From positions 1 to 10,141 of the forward strand of contig JABSQY010000064.1 of NCBI GenBank assembly GCA_013215525.1: a stretch of DNA of 10,141 nucleotides, in the 5' to 3' direction. The notes below the pieces were generated by a model. The model saw only the letters and a program-made list of their open reading frames with translations, had not been told where the DNA came from and did no database searches. Origin of the DNA: Nanoarchaeales archaeon (GTDB taxonomy: Archaea; Nanobdellota; Nanobdellia; Woesearchaeales; UBA583). Both the position numbers and the translations under genes were made by a program. Positions 1-6,094 of this stretch are shown in pieces (position 1 is the first letter of the stretch; every line of letters begins with the position of its first letter).

Positions 1-13
1 TGTATTAAATTAT

Positions 14-631
14 TCAAAAAGAGTTTATACTATTCCAATATTTATTTAAATTTTCTTTTGTAATATTTTTTTCCATATGCGACACGTAATACTTCTTCAC
101 ATCTTTACTTATCCAAAAATAACTATAACTTTTAAGCCATCTTTTAATCTTTATAAGTTCTAACACTTCATCTTTGCTAAAAACCAATTCTCCTAAATCA
201 ATTAAAATAACTTTTCCATTTTTATCAATTCCACTGTTTTTAGAAAAATTAAAAATTTCATCACAAAACCCATTTTTCCAATTATCAAAAATACTTTCAA
301 TATACAAATCAATTTCACTACAAGATACTTTAGAACTTAATATCTTAACTTTATCTTGAGTATAAATATACTTATACTTTTTATCTTCAAACTTAGGATT
401 TCCTAAAATTGTAAAATCAACATTAGAATTTTTAAGTTTATTAAAACACTTTTGAGTACTTTTAGTAGAGTTATTAATTTCTCTAACTAATTGATTTGGT
501 TTAAAGATTAAATACGGTGTCCAACTAATTAATTTAAATAATTTATAAACTTTAGAAGTTTCTTTTTTCAAAACTTTACCATTTCCTAAATCGTACACGT
601 GATACTGCAAACCCGATGCTATTTTCTTCAT
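14..631 (-). CDS. Kinase-fold protein lacking the catalytic Asp (probable pseudokinase), 205 aa
   Basis: I do not recognise the exact family, but the layout is that of a small eukaryotic-like or aminoglycoside-phosphotransferase-type kinase. The N-terminus has a glycine-containing hairpin (G7, G16, G18) followed by VLKK, whose K22/K23 could be the strand-3 lysine. Near residues 132-148 there is an N-x-G-I-D stretch followed by VILIDLGEL, where D145-L146-G147 sits in the place of the metal-binding DFG. The HxDxxxxN catalytic loop is not intact: counting back five residues from N132 gives F127, so the base Asp is absent. Either it is a pseudokinase or the alignment is wrong. The rest is basic and helical. 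There is no signal peptide or clear membrane helix. The ATG follows a TTTATTAA box by about 26 bp, which fits leaderless transcription. It ends in TGA and diverges from the DHH gene. The coding call is firm; the kinase-fold call is an inference. Confidence 0.6.
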   Translation of the reverse strand: MKKIASGLQYHVYDLGNGKVLKKETSKVYKLFKLISWTPYLIFKPNQLVREINNSTKSTQKCFNKLKNSNVDFTILGNPKFEDKKYKYIYTQDKVKILSSKVSCSEIDLYIESIFDNWKNGFCDEIFNFSKNSGIDKNGKVILIDLGELVFSKDEVLELIKIKRWLKSYSYFWISKDVKKYYVSHMEKNITKENLNKYWNSINSF

Positions 632-653
632 AAAAATAATATAATTTTAAACA

Positions 654-673
654 TTAATAAATATGTTTATTAA
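654..673. promoter_or_regulatory. Mirror-image divergent TATA boxes
   Basis: The sequence TTAATAAA-TATG-TTTATTAA is a perfect 8-bp inverted repeat with a 4-bp spacer. The plus-strand box (666-673) is centred 25.5 bp before the DHH ATG at 695. The minus-strand box (654-661, read in reverse) is centred 26.5 bp before the kinase-like ATG at 631. That is the archaeal TATA-to-start distance, so both messages would be leaderless. TBP could hardly bind both boxes at once, so the two genes may be transcribed in competition. That last point is inference. Confidence 0.6.
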
Positions 674-694
674 CACAACTAAATAAATATAATT

Positions 695-1858
695 ATGACA
701 TTACAAAATGATATCGATAAAGCAAGAACTTTAATCGAAAATTCTAAAAACCCAATCATGTTTTTCGACACAGACACAGACGGAAGTACATCCTTTATTC
801 AACTTAAAAGAAAATATCCACAATTAAAAGAAGGATACCCAATTTCAAAAGAAGATGAAAGACAAAAAGATGCAATGATTAAAATCTTTGATGAACACGA
901 TTTAATCATATTCTTTGACACTCCATACGTAATCGAAGAATTCTTTCAAGAAATCAACGGACGACAAGTAGTTTGGGCAGACCACCACATCCCAATCAAT
1001 CAAGAGATATTAAAAAATAAAGAAAACAAAATTCATTTCTTAAATCCTCAAATTTATGATGAATCAGATGAAAGATGTTCAAGTTTTCTTGCATACCAAA
1101 TTACGCAAATCCCTGAAAACTTAGTATGGGTTGCAATGGGAAGTGTCGCAGACTTTTATTTACTTGACGTATTAATTGAATTCTACAAACATGACAAAAC
1201 TAACTTTAATATTTTATTTAAAATTACTGATGAAAAAAGAGAAGAATTATTTGATTTTATTAAAAAATACAAATTTAACGATAAAACTCAAAACGATAAA
1301 AGAACATATTGGATACAATACTTAACATATGAATGTGGATTAATTCAATATAAAACTTTCTTTGATATATTATTTAAATTTAAAAAATTCGAGAAATGTC
1401 AAAAAATTCTAAAAGATATTGCTAAAATGACATTATTAGATTTTAAAGTTGAACTATTAAATGGAAAAATAGGAATCTATGAAAAATTCCAAGAAATTAT
1501 GTCTGAATACAAATCAGTTAAAAAAAAGATAGATACAATAAAAGATGAAGAATTAATCTTTATGGAACACGAAGATAAAAAAATAAGTTTTAACAGACAA
1601 CTATCTGAAGAAATAGCATTTAGAAAAACTAAATATAAAGCAATTGTATGTACATACACAAAACCAATAATGAGTTTATACTCCTGTTCTCTACGTGGAA
1701 AAAACTTTGATGTAAATAAAATGTTAAATGAATGTTTAGATGGACTTGAAGGGAAAGGAGGAGGACACAAATTAGCATCAGGATGTATTGTATCAAAAGC
1801 TGATTATCCTATCTTTAAAAAAAGAATTGGGGAATATGTTTCTACTCACTCAGAATAA
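695..1858 (+). CDS. DHH/DHHA1 family phosphoesterase (RecJ/NrnA-like nuclease superfamily), 387 aa
   Basis: All hallmarks of an active DHH phosphoesterase are present. Motif I is DTDTDG (D25, D27, D29), motif II is the Asp of FFDTP (D75), motif III is D96-H97-H98, and motif IV is G149-S-V-A-D153. The C-terminal DHHA1 substrate-binding domain carries GGGH at 355-358, followed by KLASG. These Asp and His residues bind two Mn ions that hydrolyse phosphodiester bonds of nucleic acids, short oligonucleotides or dinucleotides. The linker between motif IV and GGGH is long (about 200 residues), Lys-rich and mostly helical. It makes the protein larger than typical NrnA (about 320 aa), though far smaller than bacterial RecJ. 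The substrate cannot be told from sequence: archaeal RecJ-like/GAN, NrnA-like oligoRNase and cyclic-dinucleotide-related roles all remain possible. It is cytoplasmic, with no signal peptide. It is a single gene from a leaderless-type promoter, with a hairpin behind the stop codon. Confidence 0.9.
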   Translation: MTLQNDIDKARTLIENSKNPIMFFDTDTDGSTSFIQLKRKYPQLKEGYPISKEDERQKDAMIKIFDEHDLIIFFDTPYVIEEFFQEINGRQVVWADHHIPINQEILKNKENKIHFLNPQIYDESDERCSSFLAYQITQIPENLVWVAMGSVADFYLLDVLIEFYKHDKTNFNILFKITDEKREELFDFIKKYKFNDKTQNDKRTYWIQYLTYECGLIQYKTFFDILFKFKKFEKCQKILKDIAKMTLLDFKVELLNGKIGIYEKFQEIMSEYKSVKKKIDTIKDEELIFMEHEDKKISFNRQLSEEIAFRKTKYKAIVCTYTKPIMSLYSCSLRGKNFDVNKMLNECLDGLEGKGGGHKLASGCIVSKADYPIFKKRIGEYVSTHSE

Positions 1859-1867
1859 AACCTTATC

Positions 1868-1890
1868 ATAAATTATTATACATAATTTAT
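1868..1890 (+). terminator. Hairpin with U-rich tail behind the DHH gene
   Basis: A perfect 9-bp inverted repeat (ATAAATTAT at 1868-1876 and ATAATTTAT at 1882-1890, loop TATAC) starts 10 bp after the DHH stop. It is followed by a T-rich stretch, TTATTTCTAATTTTCTTTC. The stem is all A:T, so it is weak. In archaea the T-rich run is probably the actual signal. Confidence 0.5.
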
Positions 1891-1897
1891 TTATTTC

Positions 1898-1918
1898 TAA
1901 TTTTCTTTCAGAAAATTA
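1898..1918. terminator. Hairpin overlapping the stop codon of the 508-aa gene
   Basis: A perfect 8-bp stem (TAATTTTC at 1898-1905 and GAAAATTA at 1911-1918, 5-nt loop). On the minus strand the stem begins exactly at the TAA stop of the membrane-protein gene. It could serve both converging genes, but on the minus strand no good U-run follows it, so a terminator role there is uncertain. Confidence 0.4.
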
Positions 1919-3442
1919 ACCAACAATTCCAGGTCCAACTCCACTAACTTCTCTATTTGGATCTTCATAATCTTCTAAATATTCTCCTGGCGTATCTGCA
2001 ATAGGATTTCCATCTTCATCAATATTTCCAACTGGTACATTTACTTTTATCTCAAAACTTCTAGAATTATAAAAAGTTGAAAGATAATCAATCTCAATAC
2101 TTTGTACAATTTTATTTTGAAACATACTTTGAACAAATTGTTCATTATCAAAAACATCAAAATCAATTGCATGAACCTCTGAATCTAATTGTATCTTTTC
2201 AATATACTTTGAAACCTCTTTTACAGAAGTTAAAGCACTAGGAATTACAACACCTAAAACTTCTCCAGTCATAAACTTCCCAAACGATGAAAACTTTTTA
2301 CCAATAGTAATTGTAAAACTTCTATCTGTAACCTTACCATCACCTAAAATAACTGGCATTTGTTTTTCAAAAGTTAAAGAACTAATCATTAACTTTGAAC
2401 CTGTATCTGAAAACTCAGTATACTCATTAACAAAATCATCACGTTCAGAATTAATTTCATCCGGAGATAACTTATTAGCATTTAAAACTGGTAACTCCTG
2501 AGAAATCTTAGACTTTAAATCAAAAATTAAAACTGGATAAATCGTAATCTTTAAATCTCCAGTTTTATTATGAAACATTTTTTTTGAAAATCCTCTACAT
2601 CTATATGTAAATAACTCAACATCTGCTTGTGTAACTTCATAATAATTTAAATCCTCAGTATAAAAATTAGTTTCTTGTGAAATTTTATCATAATAACATT
2701 TAAATTCTTTTAAATATAAATCTCCTGTAGATTCAATATCATATTGAATTTTTAAACCATCTATCATATAATCTTTTAAATCTTTATAATTATAACTCTC
2801 AACTTTCTGCAGTACAATATTATAACTAGCTAAACTTGTACTTGACACATCTCTAGTATTTTCTAGTTCTTCTTTACAACTAGAATAGTCTTTAACAAAA
2901 CAAGAAACTCGTTCCATAAACGAAAAACTTCTCTGCTCTAAAACTTCACTAGCACTATTATTCACAAAAGGAGATTGTTCTGAATTCATTAAAAATCCTA
3001 CAAATAAACTTAAAACAAATAATCCTCCTATAATTTTAAATATAGTTTTTACAAATCCATAACTCTCTTCCTGTACATTAAGCATTGCCATAAGTAACAT
3101 TACAAACAGCATAAACGTACTAACATATAAAAATAACTCAGGAAAAAACATATAACTAAAAAGAGAATCTACAAGAGTTAAAACAGATTTAAAAAAATAA
3201 TTATTCAAAAAACCAAAGATTTGTTCATAAAATAAAATTAAAATTCCAAAATAAATCAAAACAGTAATTGAATGTACTATGAAATTTCCAGAATGATTAA
3301 CAACAGCCTTAGTTGTAGAAGCTGCAAGATTAATTCCTCCATCCACAGTAGCATTAGTCATTTTTTCTAATGAACTTGCAATTTTTTTACTTTTATCAAA
3401 TGCTTCTTTAGCAAGTTCTAAAGCTTTGTCAACTTTCCCCAT
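1916..3442 (-). CDS. Membrane-anchored surface protein, three N-terminal helices plus large ectodomain, 508 aa
   Basis: I do not recognise a named family. Residues 1-50 form an amphipathic, Lys/Ala-rich helical segment. Membrane helices follow at about 53-75, 100-122 and 131-152. Residues 155-508 form a soluble, beta-rich region, probably outside the cell, with four cysteines (C181, C189, C248, C282) that could form disulfides. The segment around IQYDIESTG (232-240), C248 and the TYRCRG at 279-284 resembles the C-terminal domain of the divergent lipoprotein, which has a similar IENKG turn, a Cys and then a Y-x-C-R. A second beta region runs from about 343 to 472, and the C-terminus is Gly/Pro/acidic and probably disordered. 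The ATG lies 1 bp after the stop of the 206-aa gene, so the two are almost certainly one operon with coupled translation. Its role is unknown; a surface complex with the lipoprotein is an inference. Confidence 0.8.
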   Translation of the reverse strand: MGKVDKALELAKEAFDKSKKIASSLEKMTNATVDGGINLAASTTKAVVNHSGNFIVHSITVLIYFGILILFYEQIFGFLNNYFFKSVLTLVDSLFSYMFFPELFLYVSTFMLFVMLLMAMLNVQEESYGFVKTIFKIIGGLFVLSLFVGFLMNSEQSPFVNNSASEVLEQRSFSFMERVSCFVKDYSSCKEELENTRDVSSTSLASYNIVLQKVESYNYKDLKDYMIDGLKIQYDIESTGDLYLKEFKCYYDKISQETNFYTEDLNYYEVTQADVELFTYRCRGFSKKMFHNKTGDLKITIYPVLIFDLKSKISQELPVLNANKLSPDEINSERDDFVNEYTEFSDTGSKLMISSLTFEKQMPVILGDGKVTDRSFTITIGKKFSSFGKFMTGEVLGVVIPSALTSVKEVSKYIEKIQLDSEVHAIDFDVFDNEQFVQSMFQNKIVQSIEIDYLSTFYNSRSFEIKVNVPVGNIDEDGNPIADTPGEYLEDYEDPNREVSGVGPGIVG

Positions 3443-3443
3443 C

Positions 3444-4064
3444 TTACTCTAAAACCTCTAATATTTTTTTTTCATCAAATTCATATTTACCAATTTTTTC
3501 AATAACATCTAACAATTCATTTTTCTTTTTTCTTTTTGCAAAAAATCCTAAAGAATTAAAGTTATCACTTTCAAAATATTTAGTAATCTTTAACGCGTAA
3601 TATCTTCTAATATAATTACTTAACATATTCTTAAAACTTTCAAAATCATTATCATCTTCAATTTCAAGAACTCTCTTTAACAGATAAAATCTATTTGGCG
3701 CATAAAACTCTATCATCTCAACTAAAACACTCTCGCACTTTTCATTAGCGACACGACTATTATTAACAAAATTATTTCTCCAAATATTGTATACTTGTTT
3801 AATCTTTTCTAAATCTGATTCAATTTCATTATTAGAAATATTATTTTTACTTTTATCAGTATTTTCATCTTCACCAATTCTCTCTAAACCTTTTAAAAAA
3901 ATTACAGTATCATTATCTAATTGAGAGGAATTAACAAATTTATCAAACTCTCCTGAGTTTTCATAAATTAATCTTTTAATAGAATTTTTAAATTTATTTT
4001 TATCAAAATCAGTTTCACTTTTTTTATATTTATTAAGTAAACTAATTATTTCAATCTCAAACAT
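3444..4064 (-). CDS. Unrecognised soluble helical protein, 206 aa, first gene of the surface operon
   Basis: The reading frame can be opened at a TTG at 4079, but I choose the ATG at 4064 (MFEIEI...). A TTTATAAG box on the minus strand (4093-4086) is centred 25.5 bp before this ATG, the same distance as at the other leaderless starts in this window, so the mRNA would begin at or next to this codon and exclude the TTG. The protein is charged and mainly helical, with no signal peptide or membrane helix. A low-complexity Asn/Glu/Asp/Lys segment lies around residues 65-85. The C-terminal half has a FYAPNRFYLLKRVLEIEDD segment and a basic patch, FAKRKKKN. No enzyme motif is visible. It stops 1 bp before the 508-aa membrane protein, so it may be that protein's cytoplasmic partner, which is inference from context only. 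Confidence 0.75.
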   Translation of the reverse strand: MFEIEIISLLNKYKKSETDFDKNKFKNSIKRLIYENSGEFDKFVNSSQLDNDTVIFLKGLERIGEDENTDKSKNNISNNEIESDLEKIKQVYNIWRNNFVNNSRVANEKCESVLVEMIEFYAPNRFYLLKRVLEIEDDNDFESFKNMLSNYIRRYYALKITKYFESDNFNSLGFFAKRKKKNELLDVIEKIGKYEFDEKKILEVLE

Positions 4065-4085
4065 ATTATATTTGTACAAACTTAA

Positions 4086-4093
4086 CTTATAAA
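4086..4093 (-). promoter_or_regulatory. TATA box of the 206-aa/508-aa operon
   Basis: TTTATAAG on the minus strand is centred 25.5 bp upstream of the ATG at 4064. It lies 4 bp from the left arm of the inverted repeat at 4098-4107, so a protein bound to that arm would touch the TFB/BRE region. Confidence 0.6.
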
Positions 4094-4097
4094 TATG

Positions 4098-4139
4098 TAG
4101 TGCTCCATCTAAGTAATTATATAATATCTTGGAGCACTA
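4098..4139. repeat. Perfect 10-bp inverted repeat in the divergent promoter region
   Basis: TAGTGCTCCA (4098-4107) and TGGAGCACTA (4130-4139) are exact reverse complements, with 22 bp between them. The arm centres are 32 bp apart, about three helical turns, as expected for an operator whose half-sites face the same side of the DNA. The arms are GC-richer than anything near them. The spacer contains a small palindrome, ATTATATAAT. Operator is the preferred reading because of the position next to the TATA box of the leftward operon. A structured RNA is the alternative. Confidence 0.7.
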
Positions 4140-4217
4140 TATTATTAATATAAATAATCTAGAAATTAGCGAATGCAAGAAAATAATTGGATATATTATT
4201 ATAATAGAAAATAAAAC

Positions 4218-4225
4218 TTTATAAA
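4218..4225 (+). promoter_or_regulatory. TATA box of the lipoprotein gene
   Basis: TTTATAAA is centred 25.5 bp before the ATG at 4247. No Shine-Dalgarno sequence precedes the ATG, so a leaderless transcript is predicted. Confidence 0.65.
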
Positions 4226-4246
4226 ATTAAATTATTTGAAATAATT

Positions 4247-5185
4247 ATGAAAAAAATTTCAGCATTAATTGTAACATCTTTATTAGTCTTATCTGGATGT
4301 TCAACTGGAGGATTATCTTTAGGTGGTAAATCAAACACAAACCAAGAAGACATCACAGGAACTGGACTTGAAATAACATTTGATTTAGACACCAAATGGA
4401 TTGAACAAAAAAAAATCGGATACACTCTTGAAATTGAAAATACTGGGAAAGAAGAAATTAAACTATCAAGAGAAAACTTTAAACTATATACTCTTCAAGT
4501 AGATAACACTGGAACAAAAACGGTATTCACTCCAAAATCACTTGAAAAATTTTACGATACAGTCTTTGATACAGAATCAAGAGTAATCTATCTACCTCAA
4601 AATACAAAATTAGAATTAAGTAGTGGACAACTAATAATAGATGATTGGTACTTTAACAATTTAAACTTTGAAGATTTTGAGTATGTACTAGAAATTGATT
4701 ATCCAACAAAAACAACATTTAACAATAATATTGAAATTACAAAATCAAATAAAGATGATTTATTAAAAATCTCAGGAAAACTATCGCAAGCAGCGCCTGT
4801 ACAAATCTCTAAAATTATTTTATCTCATAATGAAAAAGAAATTTACTATCTAGAATATATAATTGAAAATAAAGGTTCATCATACGGGCAAGACTTTAAA
4901 GTAAGATTAAAAGAATTCGATTTTAATTTAGGAATAGAACCTTTAAGTGAGTGTTCAGGGTTTATATTAATAGATGATAAAAAAATCAAAATTTCTCCTG
5001 AAAATTTAATTTTAGATAAAAATAAACCAGTATTAAGATATATCTGTAGAGTAGATTTATCTCATTATGATAAAGGATTAACAACTACAACAACACAAGG
5101 AGTTTTTGAATATGATTATTCAAATATAATTACTGATAAAATTCAGTTACCAAAACAAAGAGAAGCAGAAGACATTTTTAATTAA
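4247..5185 (+). CDS. Surface lipoprotein with two Ig-like/CARDB-like beta domains, 312 aa
   Basis: The N-terminus is a lipoprotein signal: MKK, a hydrophobic core, then the lipobox L15-S16-G17-C18, so C18 would be lipidated and the protein anchored on the outer face of the membrane. A short Gly/Ser/Asn linker (19-40) leads to beta domain 1, which has the turn GYTLEIENTG at 58-67. Domain 2 (about 185-300) has the related turn YYLEYIIENKG (200-210) and a cysteine pair, C236 and C267, likely a disulfide. The turn motif is typical of Ig-like/CARDB adhesion-type domains, but I cannot name a family. The domain 2 pattern also occurs in the ectodomain of the divergently encoded 508-aa membrane protein, which suggests one surface assembly. 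It stops 2 bp from the convergent stop codon of the 174-aa gene. The lipoprotein call is good; the fold is inference. Confidence 0.8.
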   Translation: MKKISALIVTSLLVLSGCSTGGLSLGGKSNTNQEDITGTGLEITFDLDTKWIEQKKIGYTLEIENTGKEEIKLSRENFKLYTLQVDNTGTKTVFTPKSLEKFYDTVFDTESRVIYLPQNTKLELSSGQLIIDDWYFNNLNFEDFEYVLEIDYPTKTTFNNNIEITKSNKDDLLKISGKLSQAAPVQISKIILSHNEKEIYYLEYIIENKGSSYGQDFKVRLKEFDFNLGIEPLSECSGFILIDDKKIKISPENLILDKNKPVLRYICRVDLSHYDKGLTTTTTQGVFEYDYSNIITDKIQLPKQREAEDIFN

Positions 5186-5187
5186 AA

Positions 5188-5712
5188 TTATCCTACAACA
5201 TTTTTAATAACTTCAAACATCATTTTAAATTCTGAAGTATCAACTCCATAAAAACTTAATGCTGCAAAAATCATTGGAGACATAACAGCAGCACTTTTAT
5301 ATGCTTGATTATTACTTAAAGTTTCTAAATATTGAATAATATCTGTAGCAATTAAGTTAAAATGTGTAACAATATTATAATTTAAACTAATTTGGTTTCT
5401 AATTAAATTTAATATATTTTTTGTATCCTTTTTTAATAAATTAATATCTAAATTATTAATTTTATTAATCTCAAAGAGTACATTATCTATGACTGTTTTA
5501 TCAACACTTTTAGATAAAAGTCCAGTTAATATTTCATTAATTTTAATTCTATTATTTTTATTTTCTAATCTTTTATCTAGTTCTTGGAAAAAATCATTAT
5601 ATGTAACCAATTGTTTTTCTTGTTCTAAAACAGTTTTAGATAATTGTATTCCTTTTGAATTTATTTCTTCAAAAATATTTATTATTTCCTTTTCAAAAGA
5701 ATTCTTCTTCAA
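5188..5712 (-). CDS. Unrecognised helical protein, 174 aa, probable TTG start
   Basis: No family is recognised. The protein is Lys/Asn/Ile-rich and almost entirely helical, with heptad-like leucine and isoleucine spacing over residues 5-110 (possible coiled coil). A more hydrophobic C-terminal stretch, AAVMSPMIFAALSFYGV (141-157), could be a buried helix or a weak membrane helix. The first in-frame ATG is near residue 144, so a non-ATG start is required. The TTG at 5712 is favoured because a TTTATTAA box (5745-5738) and an AT-rich TATA candidate (about 5753) both place the transcript start within a few bases to 15 bases upstream of it. It converges on the lipoprotein gene with 2 bp between stop codons, so its 3' message overlaps that gene's terminator region. 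Coding is likely from its length and normal codon use. Confidence 0.65.
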   Translation of the reverse strand: MKKNSFEKEIINIFEEINSKGIQLSKTVLEQEKQLVTYNDFFQELDKRLENKNNRIKINEILTGLLSKSVDKTVIDNVLFEINKINNLDINLLKKDTKNILNLIRNQISLNYNIVTHFNLIATDIIQYLETLSNNQAYKSAAVMSPMIFAALSFYGVDTSEFKMMFEVIKNVVG

Positions 5713-5737
5713 ATAAATTATGAATTGATTAGAACCA

Positions 5738-5745
5738 TTAATAAA
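5738..5745 (-). promoter_or_regulatory. Candidate TATA box for the 174-aa gene
   Basis: TTTATTAA on the minus strand is identical to the boxes at 654-673. It is centred 29.5 bp before the TTG at 5712, giving a predicted leader of only about 3 nt. A second candidate, TAATTATATAATAG (5760-5747), overlaps the end of the upstream 64-aa gene and would give a leader of about 15 nt. Confidence 0.35.
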
Positions 5746-5757
5746 TCTATTATATAA

Positions 5758-5952
5758 TTATTTTTCTGAATAAATTACTTTAGAAATAATATAAAAATAT
5801 ACAAGAACTTTTTTTTCATAAAATTTAGAAAAAAAAAATGTAGGTTTTATTTTATCTAAATCATAATATAAAGTATTTTTAATTAAATCGTATTTAGTTT
5901 TAATCTTATTAGCTTTTGTGCACCAATCACTAAATGCGTTTTCTTGCGCCAT
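5758..5952 (-). CDS. Small orphan protein, 64 aa
   Basis: A short frame starting MAQENAFSDWCTKANK, with a Lys/Tyr/Phe-rich body and a hydrophobic, aromatic end (VLVYFYIISKVIY, residues 49-61) that might touch the membrane. I do not recognise it. The case for a real gene rests on the promoter: TATATAAA (5982-5975) with a purine-rich GAAAG just upstream is centred 26.5 bp before the ATG, ideal for leaderless expression. Two homopolymer runs in the coding strand (nine T, then eight A, near 5804-5837) would be prone to slippage or sequencing error, so it could be the intact start of a longer, frameshifted gene. It lies 45 bp upstream of the 174-aa gene on the same strand and diverges from the ribosomal operon. 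Confidence 0.5.
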   Translation of the reverse strand: MAQENAFSDWCTKANKIKTKYDLIKNTLYYDLDKIKPTFFFSKFYEKKVLVYFYIISKVIYSEK

Positions 5953-5974
5953 TAATATTTATCAAGAGCTATTT

Positions 5975-5982
5975 TTTATATA
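5975..5982 (-). promoter_or_regulatory. BRE/TATA promoter of the 64-aa gene
   Basis: TATATAAA is preceded by purine-rich GAAAG (5987-5983), a BRE-like element. It is centred 26.5 bp before the ATG at 5952. It is the most consensus-like promoter in the window. Confidence 0.65.
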
Positions 5983-6039
5983 CTTTCATCAAAACTTGTA
6001 AAGTTATGTGTTACTTGAAATAATAATGAATTAGTAATC

Positions 6040-6047
6040 TTTATAAA
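6040..6047 (+). promoter_or_regulatory. TATA box of the rpl1-rpl10-rpl12 operon
   Basis: TTTATAAA, identical to the lipoprotein box, predicts a transcript start near 6069-6070 and so a leader of about 70 nt before the L1 ATG, unlike the leaderless genes around it. A weaker TTTATTAT at 6059-6066 would give a start near 6089. Confidence 0.55.
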
Positions 6048-6068
6048 GTAATTTTAATTTTATTATAC

Positions 6069-6093
6069 TATAATAGACCGTTTAACTATTATA
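6069..6093 (+). promoter_or_regulatory. Hairpin at the predicted 5' end of the L1 leader
   Basis: TATAATAG (6069-6076) and CTATTATA (6086-6093) are exact reverse complements around a 9-nt loop. The stem starts at the position predicted for +1 from the TATA box at 6040-6047. It may protect the 5' end or take part in control of the operon, which is inference. It is AT-rich and could be chance. Confidence 0.4.
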
Positions 6094-6094
6094 C

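Noticed and set aside
174..359. Plus-strand open frame of 61 codons
   Set aside because: It lies wholly inside the kinase-like gene on the other strand, has low-complexity Ser/Leu/Ile composition and no promoter at the usual distance.
1056..1116. Box C-like ATGATGA and box D-like CTGA 61 nt apart, as in a C/D box RNA
   Set aside because: Both lie in the coding sequence of the DHH gene. The C box includes Asp/Glu codons that explain it, and I could not see convincing internal C' and D' boxes.
1477..1770. Minus-strand open frame of 97 codons
   Set aside because: It is antisense to the conserved DHHA1 part of the phosphoesterase. Its Phe/Ser/Leu-rich product is a mirror of Lys/Glu-rich coding sequence.
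4173..4214. Tiny frame MQENNWIYYYNRK in the divergent promoter
   Set aside because: It is 13 codons only, with no ribosome binding site and no TATA box at the right distance.
4219..4425. Minus-strand open frame of 68 codons
   Set aside because: It is antisense to the lipoprotein signal peptide and covers that gene's TATA box. It has no promoter of its own.
5176..5187. Palindrome TTTTAATTAAAA as a terminator
   Set aside because: It has no loop, so it cannot make a hairpin of useful length, and it mostly reflects AT-rich sequence around two stop codons.
5489..5716. Plus-strand open frame of 75 codons with a hydrophobic product
   Set aside because: It is antisense to the 174-aa gene, and the hydrophobic composition is what the complement of Lys/Asn/Glu-rich codons gives.
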